From: Phlebotomus papatasi
Lineage: Eukaryota > Arthropoda > Insecta > Diptera > Psychodidae
Direction: 5' to 3'
Length of the DNA stretch: 64,000 nucleotides
Assembly (NCBI RefSeq): GCF_024763615.1
Contig: NC_077222.1
Location: 10,664,001-10,728,000 of the forward strand
The position numbers and the translations under genes are program-made. Shown here one piece after another: positions 12,347 to 23,226 of this stretch (its first letter is position 1; each line of letters starts with the position of its first letter). The notes under the pieces were generated by a model that saw only the letters and a list, made by a program, of their open reading frames with translations, was not told the origin of the DNA and did not search any database.

Positions 12347-12812
12347 GAAGCCAAAATCCCAAATGCCAAAACCCGGAAAAGCTAAAATCCCGATTGGGTC
12401 GACGTCCCATATAACTAAAATCCCGAAACCGTAATCTCGTAAGTCCTAGTCTTAAATGTCAAAATTCCGGAAGCTAAAATCCTGAAAGCCGAAATGTCGA
12501 AAGCCTAAATCCGGAAAGAGCCAAAATCTCGAAAAGCCGACATTCCGAATTTTTAAATAAATCATATCTGTTCCCATGATTGCATCCGCGATTGATGAAA
12601 ATAAAAGATTTTTTTCTATGTTTTGGAGAAATATTTCGCGTGATTTCGTCCCTTTTAGGATTTTGTTTGACCATTTAGAATTTTGGCTTTTCGTGATTTT
12701 GGCTATTCGGGATTTTGGTGCTCAGATTTTAGTCCACTCGGAGTTTCGACCCTTCCGGGATTTCGACCTATTCTAGATTTCGTCTTATTCGAGATTTTTC
12801 ATTATTTTGGAT
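12347..12812. mobile_element. Fold-back-like element with minisatellite arms, copy 1
   Basis: Left arm (about 12347-12545) is a degenerate tandem array of CCAAAATCCCGAAAG (15-16 bp). A core of about 105 bp (12546-12650, containing ATTGCATCCGCG) follows, then a right arm (12651-12812) with the same phrase in reverse orientation (GGGATTTTGGCTTTTC-like). The same arm-core-arm plan with a related core is seen at 21659-22098. Drosophila FB elements have comparable inverted arms built from short tandem repeats; kinship is not implied. No coding region. Confidence 0.65.
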
Positions 12813-13120
12813 TATTACAAAGAAGCGTAACATTAAACAGTTACTTATGAGACTTAAGACACTAGAACAAACCAGAACAAAGACAACAAACGAGAAAATT
12901 ATTAAGAACAATTTAGTACGAACGTGCTTACATTGTTTTTTAAGTGGAAAAGCGTCTTAAACCGATTTCATCAAAATTAATTCCTGAAGCAAAAGCTCCA
13001 ACTTCTAAGTTAAATCTCACTCAAAAACTGCGTTCTAAGTGGATTTAATAGAAGTGTAAACCTAAAATTGAAATATAAAAAATATGGAATATTTTCTTGT
13101 TAATGTGATATTAACAATCT
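12813..13120. other. AT-rich non-coding, nothing recognised
   Basis: No repeat or open frame of note between the fold-back-like element and the retroposed fragment. Confidence 0.4.
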
Positions 13121-13232
13121 AAAAATAAACTACAGCTTGGAAAATGCACGAAGATGGAAATGTCCCGGTCCTAGATAAGCTCAACGAGCTTGGCACCTGG
13201 AGCGAGGTGGGGAAAAAAATAAACTACAGCTT
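13121..13232 (+). mobile_element. Retroposed fragment with 18-bp target-site duplication
   Basis: The 18-mer AAAAATAAACTACAGCTT occurs at 13121-13138 and again at 13215-13232. Between them lies 76 bp of distinctly GC-richer sequence (for example CTCAACGAGCTTGGCACCTG) ending in GGGGAAA that runs into the A-rich duplication. Long target duplication, an A-rich 3' junction and sudden composition change are the marks of LINE-machinery retroposition of a short (5'-truncated) RNA. I do not recognise the source; the insert has a 25-codon open frame, too short to call. Confidence 0.75.
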
Positions 13233-13929
13233 CTTTTTTATTTTTTACTATTAGATTTCCTCACTAAAATTTGCATTGCAATAGTTACATAGAATATTCA
13301 TAGAATAGAACATACGGTTACGAAAAAGAATCTAAACGAAACAAATGCAAATAATTGGAATAATTGTAAATTAAGGAAACGAAAAACAATATAAAAAACC
13401 AAATATGGACTAATTCATTTTTAAGTTTTGTATCTTGAAATTAAAAAAAAATAAAAATTAAATATTTAATTAAAATAATTTTTAAAAAAATTTAAATATT
13501 TATGACAAAAAGGGTTATTACGACGTATTTACTAATCTTTTTGCAAGGGTATGTATAGCAGAATTAAGAAAGATTACTGACTAAATTTGAAATTAATCAG
13601 AATCAGGGGCATGTAGGTTACATATTTTCAAAATAGAAATTCTACGAATATTTCGCGAATATTACAATTTTTCAAACAATTCAAATTCAAAGTGGACAAA
13701 TTTCAACTAAGTAAAATAAGTCAAAATAATGTAAGGCTTTTTTTTTAAAGAAATGGGCATTTTCGAAAAGTGATATATTCCAATTCTGTTAGAGAATTAA
13801 CCCGTCATTTTGGACGATGCTTGAGACTCAAAAACGGTTCAAAACTTCCTAATTTCCCTATTTGTATGAAAAATTTTCTTACGTTTATGCATTTAAAAGT
13901 TAAATTTTGGATTTTACTAAGAATATTTA
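13233..13929. other. AT-rich non-coding, nothing recognised
   Basis: Homopolymer-rich, no recognised repeats. An 81-codon open frame at 13770-14015 runs into the adjacent mobile element, so it is not a gene. Confidence 0.45.
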
Positions 13930-14130
13930 GGGAAAGCGCTCAAGCTTCGGAAAATTCATATCTTTTTTCTAGATTTGTAACGGGTTTGACTTTTGCCTCT
14001 TTTCAGGAAATTTGAGGCACTGGACTAGGCTATTGAATTATATTATTATATGGATAAAATTTATTGAAAATATGTTAAAAAAAATGAGTTGTTTGAAGCT
14101 TGAGTCGTCCGAAGGTAGCATACTTTCCCC
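13930..14130. mobile_element. CTTCGAA-family MITE, diverged copy
   Basis: About 201 bp flanked by TA (13928-13929, 14131-14132). Left end GGGAAAGCGCTCAAGCTTCG; right end inverted, ending TACTTTCCCC. Arms resemble those of 2268-2482 and 59112-59535 but with more changes, suggesting an older insertion. Confidence 0.7.
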
Positions 14131-14132
14131 TA

Positions 14133-15640
14133 CTAAAAACTGCGAAATCCGCTGCAGTCGCTTTCAGTTGATCGTCTAAAAAGTAAATTGTGATTAATTA
14201 TTACCAATATTTAGAATGAGTAAAAAAAAATTTAAAATTGCAATTTTAAATTTGTTAAAAGTTTCTAAGGTAAGAAGAGCACATATCGACCATGCAGCTC
14301 GAACCATACGGAACGGATCGCCCCGCCATTATAAAATGGATTTTTTTTTTCAAATTCTTATCGGCCTTTTATTAATTATTTTATGCAAAATATGTTGCAT
14401 TTGTTAATATTGAATCTACAGAATTTATTTCCTCGTCGATTTTTTTTTACAAGAATTAGTTAATCTTATCTATTCAACCCCCTTTTATTATTTATTTATT
14501 CCTGGACGATGCGTTATTCATCTCATTTAGTATAGACGTTGGGACCTTACAGCACATGGTTGGAATTATACCTACATTTTATTATTTCGTCTAAATAATG
14601 AGAATTCAAATGTACCGATATCTACAGTGGATGTCAATAGTTTGTTGTCTAATGCGTGTTTGATAAAACAAGTGAAAAAATGATAGAAAAAAAATACTTG
14701 TATAATCTCTAGAGTACGTAAAATCTAAAAGTTCATGGAAATTCTAGGAACAAAAAAGGTGGCCGAAATTGCAAGCTGGCCGGAATTTGGCACACTTACC
14801 CTATTCAAATTTTGCTTTTTGCAAATGAGTTCCCTGTAATCTGTACATATTATTTATATTTTTCAAAAAAAATAATTTTATTTCATATCAAAAATAATTG
14901 TTTTCCGAAAGTTGGTCATTTTTGAGAAATCAAAAGTTTGTTGCCTCATTTTTAAATTAAACTAATTTATAATGGTCAAAACATGCAAACAACTTAACGT
15001 AAACCGGTTACTTTTTAAGTTTATGTCATTTAAGAGGCAAATGGTGGGTTTGTACATTTTTGAAGTTGTCAATGGTAATTATATGTATATAAAAATGATG
15101 ATAAATAATAAGAACTAATCTTTTCCTGTAATAATAAAGGGAAAGATGCTTCATGCAAAGAATTTCTGATCCGTGATCGTAAGCTTTCAGTGTTAGTGAT
15201 AAGTTTTCTGCATTTTATTTGATCAGGTAGCTTTACTTACAAAAATCTTGATCATTTAGTATACGAATAGAACTTTAAAAAATGAATTATCAGGTTTAAA
15301 ATTTAAAGATTTATCGGATTAATCTCAGAACTGAAAGGGGGACATCTCAATAAGTTCCTGAATTGATTACCCTATCCATAAATTAATTCCAACTCATGAT
15401 TTCAAGCGTTTCAAGTTTCAAGCCATTTATTGTTTAGCCTGGTAGAACCATTTACACTTTTAATTGTAGTACTTATATCCCAAAAACATATTCTTTAAAA
15501 ACCAATTCCATCAAGAATCAATTTTAATTTATAGTTCGATTACCTCTCCTTCTGTCTGATTAACTTTTATACATTGAGGGTGGATCCTAAAAGTAGGGGG
15601 TGGGGGGCTTGAAAAGCACAAACGTTTTCCAATCAAAAAT
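14133..15640. other. AT-rich non-coding with one orphan element end
   Basis: Mostly featureless. At about 14761-14801 the sequence ends CACACTTACCCTA, which is the right-hand end of a TA/GGG-type element, but no matching left end was found within 2 kb. Two diverged copies of an AGTTTGTTG word occur near 14.64 and 14.93 kb. Confidence 0.45.
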
Positions 15641-16730
15641 GTCGACAGGACCCCCAATTTGAAGTCACAAAGAAGCAATTTGGACGGTAGCAAAATTCTA
15701 ATCTCTTGAGAGTTTCATAACCAGCAGATATTCCTTTTCCAATCTACTTTCTCTTCCTCCCAACATAATGCTTCATCACTGAAGAATACAACTTCCTGGC
15801 TCGCCATGGACATCGAGAACACACCTCAGAATTGAGCTTCGGGAGATCAAAAAGACAAAAAGGAAAAAAAGGAGAATTCAGAACAAGAAAAAAAAAGATG
15901 AGAGAAATAATAAAGAAGTCATCCCTGAAGCAAAATTGGATGCATTTCTTGAAAATTATATCCAATTGTATGTCTTGCCATTTGCTCTTGTTTTTTTTTT
16001 TTCCTTTACCTTACCTCAAAATCTGCCTCTTTCAAAGTCTGCACAAGCATTTTCACAAGTTTTCCTAAAGGTGAATCACGATTTTCATGACACAAGACCA
16101 AATTGCTCTCGTTCATTGAGAGGTCAGAGCAAGAGACGACGATTCAAAATGTTTATTCATATTCTAATATGATTATATGCTTATAATGTGGTTTTATGAA
16201 AACATACAAATAGAATTTCCTGCAAATGGCATTTTATATATTTGCCTCATTCTCATCCTCCCCTATACTTTTACCAGAGCCTCACAGATATACTCTTCAG
16301 GCCAATCTTGTGTTTAAACATTATGCTCTTTTATTCATTTGCGATGTTAGAACAGTGGCTGAGACACGAGGAAGTGACAGATTCGAGTTTAATATTTATT
16401 GCAATACCGAGGGCTCTTTTGAGACTCAGGCGTTAATTGATCCAAATCTCATTCAAATTGCTGCTCATAAAACAAAGCCATGGTCGTGTTTTGTAAATTT
16501 AACAGTCTAATTTGACCTCTATTTTCGGGCTTTATGTGGCGTTTTGAGGTATTTTGTTTAGGAAATGGTCAAGGTTTGATCGAGAGTTTGATTTACAATC
16601 TTAGTCCAGATAGCGATAATGCTATTAATCAAACCACGCTCTTTTACTGGATTTTAACTCTTTTCACTAAATTCTGAATTTGAATTTTTTGATTTCTACA
16701 CTGCAAAAAACAACTTTACACTGAGAAATA
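15641..16730. other. Single-copy segment
   Basis: Mixed composition with overlapping 64-94 codon frames on both strands, none recognisable. No repeats shared with the rest of the window. Confidence 0.4.
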
Positions 16731-17259
16731 TGTGCGAGAAATTTTACAAAATCATTTAGTACATTTCTGTACTAAATTCGTTATACTAAACTTGATGATA
16801 ATCTTCAATGAATAAGAAAAATTGAGAGAAAAGTTTTAGGAACAAGAAAGTTGCACATTTCATAAGCATTATGATTTTATATCTGTACTAAATCTACCTT
16901 TGTTGAAGAATATATTTTTTAGAACATGTTATGAGTAATGAAAACTTTTATATAATTTACCGATGGAGATGGAAGATATCCTATAAAGTTGAATATATAT
17001 ATTTCCCTTTCAAATTGCAAAGAAAATGTAAAGCACGAAGCGAAGTTCTAAAATGAATATTTAAATTCTACATGTGCTAAATTAAACTCAAGAAAAATTA
17101 TAGAAGTATTTTTGTAGTGTTAGATATACAACATAAATGATTTGTTAAATTGGATTTTTATGACGAGCTTTATACCAAATCTCAAATACATTCAAATACA
17201 CTTATACCTAAATTTTAGTATATCTAACCTTCAATAAAATAGAGTAAATGTATTTTTTC

Positions 17260-17900
17260 TTTACCTATTTTTCCAAGGTTGGAAAAGTCGTTCAAAGTTT
17301 ATTCTTAGACCCTTCGTAATATTTTTGTTCTAAATCACGAGTATTTTTAGTACAACTGTTTTTACCTATTTTTCCAAGTTTGGAAAAATCGTTCAAAGTT
17401 TTTACCTATTTTTCCAAGGTTGGAAAATTGTTTAAAGTTAAAAACCCTTCGTAATATTTTTGTTCTAAATCACGAGTATTTTTAGTACAACTGTTTTTAC
17501 CTATTTTTCCAAGTTTGGAAAAATCGTTCAAAGTTTTTACCTATTTTTCCAAGGTTGGAAAATTGTTTAAAGTTAAAAACCCTTCGTAATATTTTTGTTC
17601 TAAATCACGAGTATTTTTAGTACAACTGTTTTTACCTATTTTTCCAAGTTTGGAAAAATCGTTCAAAGTTTTTACCTATTTTTCCAAGGTTGGAAAATTG
17701 TTTAAAGTTAAAAACCCTTCGTAATATTTTTGTTCTAAATCACGAGTATTTTTAGTACAACTGTTTTTACCTATTTTTCCAAGTTTGGAAAAATCGTTCA
17801 AAGTTTTTACCTATTTTTCCAAGGTTGGAAAATTGTTTAAAGTTTAAACCCTTCGTAATATTTTTGTTCTAAATCACGAGTATTTTTAGTACAACTATTT
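17260..17900 (+). repeat. 135-bp tandem array, units essentially identical
   Basis: CCCTTCG occurs at 17310, 17445, 17580, 17715 and 17849, a period of 135, 135, 135 and 134 bp. Units 2-4 appear identical base for base. Each unit contains two tandem sub-copies of an approximately 36-bp block with the palindrome TTTTCCAAGTTTGGAAAA or a variant, plus ATTTTTAGTACAACT. Near-identity means very recent amplification; true copy number could differ from the assembled one. Confidence 0.92.
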
Positions 17901-18275
17901 CTTTTTAGAACTTGATAAATATTAATTGTAAATTGTAAATTTAATAATTGCGAAGGAGATTAAGTAACAGAGTTATTGAAAGAGTCTTTTATATTTGATA
18001 TTTAGAAGAAAAAGCATTTTTCCGGAATACAAAATATACAAACCTCATGGGCTTGATACATTCTTCTTTTAGTACATGTTTTTTTTTTTGTTTTGATACT
18101 AAAGATTGCAATTGAGCAACAACACTGTTTTCAACACTGAATGATTGAAACAGAAAGTAAAATACCAGTCAACTAAATAATTTCACATTTAGTACATTTT
18201 GGTGATTTTTTAGTACTTCGTTAAGTTGTATTTCTCACGGTTGTAGCAAGACTATATATCTTTTTGGGTATTAAA

Positions 18276-18600
18276 ATTTATTAACAAACTTAATGGAGTT
18301 TTTGATGCTATTCCAATAACAAATAAAAAGGAAAAATCTTTCTCCTGAACATTTTTTTAGTACATGGCCGATCTCATGTGCTTCTGCGTTATCGATTTTT
18401 CTTTCTGTCGGTTCCTGTCCTGACTGTTTTTCTCAGTCCTTATTTATCAACAAACCTAATGGGATTATATGCTATTCCATTGAAAAATGAGAATGGTAAA
18501 TCTTTCTCTTGAACCTTCTTCTTAGTACATGGCTGTTCTGAAGTGCATTTGCATTATCGACTTGAGTTGACTGTTTTCCGCGAACCGCGTGTTCTAAAAC
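18276..18600 (+). repeat. 161-bp tandem duplication within the TTTAGTACA block
   Basis: Two diverged copies (CTATTCCA at 18309 and 18470). Each carries an AACAAACYTAATGG stretch, a CTTTCTCYTGAAC stretch and one TTAGTACATGGC. Confidence 0.65.
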
Positions 18601-19520
18601 CACCAAAGTATCGTTACAGGAACTAACACAAACAAGTCGATTATGTAGAAGCATTTTAGAACAGTAGAGTACTAATAAAAACCCAATTGTATTCCATTTA
18701 CACTAAATTTTGGAGATCTTCAGACATTTATTTTACTAATTTAATTTTCCACCACGTTCTATTTTAGTACAAGTTGATTTACAAAGAAGAGTGCAAATTT
18801 ATTAACAACGTGTGAGTGAAACAGAAGCTGAAGTAACTGATGAAGGAAAAGTTGCACATTTTGTGTGGACAAGTCTGTATTTTTCAAGTCTTAAAATATT
18901 TCAACACACCTCAAAACATTCGATGTAATTTATTTGTACTATAAATCATTTAAAATCTTCTTTAAATTATTCATCTAAATTATTTTTAGACAATGTTTTT
19001 TTAAAGCAGAAAAATATACAGAAGATTAAAAATTTAGTGAAAAATAATGTTTGGAATAGGAGAAATGACCATTACTGAGACTTTGCACATTTAGTACATG
19101 GTGTTTTTTGGTTTAGTACTACGTCGGGTTTTTTTCTTTTACACTTTTGTTTAAAAGTGTGTATTTTTCGAAGATTGAAATACTTTAACAAAATAATCAC
19201 AAACTTAAAATGTGAAATTTTAGTACTAAAAATCAGCTGCTATCCTTGAATTTAAATTCATGAATTTTAGAACTTAATGAAATGTAATAATTAGACTGTA
19301 AAATGTAATGATAAGGTCGAAGCAGAACCCGAAGACGCGTTTCAGAAAGAAACGGATGCTTAGTACAAGTATGTACTAAATGTACTAAATTATTGTTCAT
19401 CTGTTTTGAATATTTTAGAAGCAAAGGTGATCACTATATTGAGCTTAAGGATGTAATGCATGTACCCAATCTTCACGAAACATCCGCTAGTTATTTAGTA
19501 CACGCACACCGCAGGCGTAA

Positions 19521-20800
19521 AAGTTATGATTATGAAAGAAGAGTGAATGAAATTGTCTGTTGAATTATTTATCATTATCCGACATTAATCAATGCAATAG
19601 CTGCATATTGCACTGTCTAGCCTTGACTAACCTAAATATCCATTATTCAGAATTAATTTTAATTGATTTTAGCAATAAAATCCAGCATCATTTCGCAGAA
19701 AGAGATACCCCTTCGGAATTCCTCAGCAGTTAATTCGAGAGACTTATCTGTCGGATGGCATTTTGGAGGATGCACAAGTTTGAGCTTATCATTTCGATGT
19801 CACTCTGTCTGGGCAAATGATGGAGTGATGTTGGCAGAGGCGGATGAAGAAGTTGCCACTCTCTTTTGCATGAGAAGCTCGACGATGAAGAAGAAATCAG
19901 TGCCAAGAAGTAAATTGGCAAGATGTGAAAATGATGCCTTTCACAGGGCAGATACATTTGCCACTAATATGCTGAAGCAGACGCGCATCAATCTCCAGAT
20001 GCAGCTTTCCCCCCATCGCCCACCCCCCTTTCCCGAAAAATCCCCCAGAGTATCTTGCCTATTTGTCTCCGTGCATTTTGCTGTTAGCAATGTCTCTCAC
20101 ATTGAAGGTGTTTTTGCATTTTCCTCACCCGTTTTTAGCTGCATAATCCAAATCCAATCTGACAATGTGTCAGTCAGAGAGCGTTTCACTTTACAAATCA
20201 AAGTCAAGCAGTTTGACTGAAGATTGTGATGGGCTTCAGCCGTTGCCTAGACATTTGATGGACGGATGGGAAGATTTGTTATAAATGCTCAAACACAAAA
20301 CAACACAATATAATCCATCCATCCGTCTGGCAAGAAAACCAAGGCAATGGCAAAGAGCTTATTCATCGCACTGCATTTCATTCGCGATATGCCAACAATT
20401 TGCACTCGCAGCTAATTTCCTTCTCCAAAAGAAGACCCCAACCGCATAGAAAACGCGTGCGCCACACAAAATTGCTAGGCTCTTGCACCCATCTCGTGTC
20501 TTCTTCAATCTCTCATTCAAATACAAGATCTATCCAATCTTAGCTTATTTATGTCTCGGCACTTTAGCACCTTGACAGGATAATTATTGGTGAAAATAGC
20601 ATTTGAGAAAATGCACCCCAAAAAACACCGTTAGAATAAACATAATCGACCAACAAATCATAAAGACAATGCAAGAATGTTTCAAAATTCCTCACCTTTG
20701 TTACATGAAATCGTAACATTTTAAATTTAAATCACCCTTTAAGACTCATCTAATACCACTCTTACACGCACTTTTTCAGAATGTGATTGGGATTTTTAAA
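19521..20800. other. Single-copy, higher-GC segment
   Basis: Contains the second longest open frame in the window (19663-20220, + strand, 185 codons). Its translation is Ser-rich with no domain, signal peptide or family I recognise. A 75-codon frame overlaps on the other strand. Composition resembles the other single-copy segments rather than an exon. An unrecognised exon cannot be excluded. Confidence 0.4.
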
Positions 20801-20805
20801 GTATA

Positions 20806-20963
20806 GGAGGAAGTAGGGCACCTTTGAAGTAGGGCTTATTCCTCCTACGGAGCTGGATCTTAACCATAGATCCACAAGCCATTTTTTCAAGCTAAATTAC
20901 GAAATGATAAGGCCCAATAGGAAATAAACCCTATTTTAAAGGTGCCCTAATTCAAAAGTGCCC
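20806..20963. mobile_element. TA/GGG-type MITE, GGGCACCTTTGAA family, copy 1
   Basis: About 158 bp. Left end GGAGGAAGTAGGGCACCTTT after TA; right arm ends AAAAGTGCCCTA. The GGGCACCTTTRAA word occurs in the left arm and inverted in the right arm. A TCCTCCTA end-like word inside the left arm suggests rearrangement. Related to 21107-21312 and 24262-24415. Confidence 0.7.
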
Positions 20964-21106
20964 TACTAATACCTGACAAGAATGACCTACAGGAATTAGG
21001 GTTATACCAACAGTGCAGCGGGTTTATTTTGAATTTTTCAAAATAAAATTTCACAATTAAAAAATAAAAGAAACCTTTGATATAATAATACGAACAGATA
21101 ATAGTA

Positions 21107-21312
21107 GGGGGAAATGGGGCACCTTTGAAAGTGGGATATCTTTGAAATTGGGATCTTTCACCAATTTTTATTTAAAATTGAGCTTTATCGTGATATAATT
21201 TAGGTGCACTAATAAAATGAAAAGCTAAATTACATTATAATATGGTTCAGTTTCCCTTAAATGTAGGAGAAAAATCTCGATTTTAAAGGTGCCCCGGTGC
21301 CCCACTTCCTCC
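21107..21312. mobile_element. TA/GGG-type MITE, GGGCACCTTTGAA family, copy 2
   Basis: 206 bp flanked by TA (21105-21106, 21313-21314). Starts GGGGGAAATGGGGCACCTTT and ends GGTGCCCCACTTCCTCC. The interior carries GCTTTATCGTGATATAATTT, similar to the GACCTATCATAATTTAATTT segment of the copy at 24262. Confidence 0.82.
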
Positions 21313-21658
21313 TACGAATTGAGCAAATAGAGAAATTGTCTAATGGGAAAATTTATCGACTCTAAAAATTGAAATAATATCAAGTTTTCCGAACTGATTA
21401 TTACCCAATTTAATATTGAAAACCAATGAGAAATATCTTCACATTTCGTATTTGGGTATGCTCTTAAACTATCAAACAGAACTATTAGTACTGAAGATGA
21501 GACCATTTCAAAACTAGATTTTTTTTTTAAATCGAGCGCTGTTATGCAGAGCTATAACAAATTAATCAAAATATACCGTCAAATTTTCGAAATATTTTGC
21601 ATCGAATTTTCGAAAATCAATTTTCTGATTAACAGCCCTTCTATTAAATCGGGTAGAG
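21313..21658. other. AT-rich non-coding, nothing recognised
   Basis: No repeat end or significant open frame. Confidence 0.4.
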
Positions 21659-22098
21659 GTCAAAATCCCAAAAGCTAAAATCCCGAAATCCAAAATCCCA
21701 ATAGCCAAAATCCCGAGAGCTGAAATCCCGAATAAGCCAAAATCCCGAAAGCTGAAACCCCGAATAAACCAAAATCCCGAAAACCAAAAGCACGGACGCC
21801 AAAATCACGAAAGCCAAAATCCCGAAAGCCAAAATCCCGAAAGCCAAAATTCCGAAAAGCCAAAATCCCGAAAGCAAAATGCTGAGTTATTGAAACTTTC
21901 ATACCTACTCCAACGATTGCACCCGCGCTTGTTGGAGGCAAAGGGAAATTTTCTGTATCCTGGGAAATTATTCTACACATTATCCTCTATATGACTTCAT
22001 TCTTTTCAGGTTTTAAACATTCGGGATTTTTGCTTTCAAGATTTTGGCTTTCGAGATTTTGGCTTTCGAGATTTTGGCTTACGGGATTTTGGCTGCCT
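21659..22098. mobile_element. Fold-back-like element with minisatellite arms, copy 2
   Basis: Left arm (21659-21880) is a tandem array of AAAATCCCGAAAGCC, about 14 units with a 15-16 bp period. A core of about 135 bp (21881-22015, containing GATTGCACCCGCG) follows, then a shorter right arm (22016-22098) of the phrase inverted (GGCTTTCGAGATTTT). Because 15 bp is a whole number of codons, the array translates on the minus strand as FGILA repeats; this is a by-product of the period. The core shares GATTGCAYCCGCG with the element at 12347-12812. Confidence 0.7.
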
Positions 22099-23017
22099 CC
22101 GATTAATACTAATGCACTTGGACTATTTTGAAAAATTGTAAAATGTAACAAGACCTTTCTAAATCTCCATTAAGATTAAAATTTTGCTAATTCGAAACGC
22201 AGCTATGACTACTGAAAAATTTAATTTTTAACTCTTTTTGTCTCTGATGAGGGAAGTGGAAGAAGGTCAAGTTTTTTTTTTAAATTGATAGGCCTTAGGC
22301 TCGGCTATATCATATTAGAATTTGAGATCAATCGATGACATAGGGGTTGAATTATAAAAAAAAACAAAATTTAGGGATGTTCTAAAATGGCGGATTTTTT
22401 ATAATTCTTATTCTAATCTTACGAAAAATCGGATATTGAACAAATTCAAAAAAATCCATCATTCTAAAAAAAAACCTGTGTTTTTCGGATCATGGGTGAA
22501 ATATTCTCCTTAGGAGGAATTCTGCAATTTTATGACATTATCATAAGTGAGTTCGGAACATAACAATGCCTAACGCACTTTGCTTTATCATTGTAAGTTT
22601 ATGCATTCTAAAAATGCAAGATAATTAAAAATAACAATTTTCCATTTATAATCATTTAAGTTTCATTTAAGACGGGTGTATATATGCTGCTTATTAGTTG
22701 TTTTTATGTTTAGCGTTTTTATTGAATTAATGGAATTAATATTATTGATTTGAAATTATTTTTTAAGCCACTTTTCTTCATTTGATATTGCTTCAATTTG
22801 GAACATTGCTGTATTATTAAAAGCAATAAAATATCCATTCTGTAAAATAAAATTTTTAAATATCATGTTTTCGCAAAATTTATTGATTATGAAATTTTTT
22901 AGTACTCATTTTTTGAAATGTTATTTTATCGAAATGAGATAAACAAATTTTATGTTTCTGAACAAATAATAAATAAATAAAAATTAAACATTTTACTAAC
23001 CGTTTTGTTTCAATGAA
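22099..23017. other. AT-rich non-coding with one mobile-element remnant
   Basis: At 22513-22545 a GGAGGAATTCTGCAATTTTA end after TA is recognisable as a decayed end of the GGGGAATTCTGTAAC family, and ATAACAATGCCTAACGCAC near 22560 resembles that family's interior. The other end is not recognisable. Nothing else is seen. Confidence 0.5.
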
Positions 23018-23176
23018 CACTGGTAAAAATAAAAAGATCAAATTGATATAATATGATCCTTTTGCAAAAGATGAATAAAATTTCGAACTTTGAATGCACA
23101 TTTATCATAATAGAACGTGTTAATTTGATCCATCCTTTGCAAATGGATCAATTTGATCCTTTTATTTTTACCAGTG
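23018..23176. mobile_element. CACTGGTAAAAAT-ended MITE, copy 1
   Basis: 159 bp, CACTGGTAAAAATAAAAAG at the left and its inverted counterpart (ATTTTTACCAGTG) at the right. Subterminal GATCAAATTGAT words occur in both arms. A longer relative is at 52896-53188. No convincing target duplication in either copy, so superfamily is left open. Confidence 0.75.
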
Positions 23177-23226
23177 AAGAAATTTATTGACAGAGATGAA
23201 TTTAATAATAAGTAACCTAATACATA

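Larger units (their letters stand above)
16731..19520. repeat. TTTAGTACA word block
   Basis: The word TTAGTAC, in either orientation and usually as TTTAGTACA or TGTACTAAA, occurs about twenty times in 2.8 kb: for example near 16755, 16771, 16883, 17348, 17483, 17618, 17753, 17887, 18077, 18188, 18215, 18357, 18523, 18763, 19088, 19110, 19220, 19360, 19375 and 19494. It is nearly absent from other blocks. Part of the count comes from the 135-bp array and the 161-bp duplication inside, but most copies lie in otherwise dissimilar sequence. Function unknown. Confidence 0.7.

Noticed and set aside
17260..17900. CRISPR array
   Set aside because: Units are contiguous 135-bp tandem copies with no variable spacers, in a eukaryotic context.
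19663..20220. 185-codon open frame on the + strand as a gene
   Set aside because: No domain, signal peptide or family recognised; no splice signals or codon bias visible; a frame overlaps it on the opposite strand. Left as single-copy non-coding DNA with the caveat that an exon cannot be excluded.
21644..21980. FGILA-repeat protein on the minus strand
   Set aside because: The peptide repeat follows from a 15-bp tandem phrase (a multiple of three). The same phrase occurs in other frames and in both orientations elsewhere.
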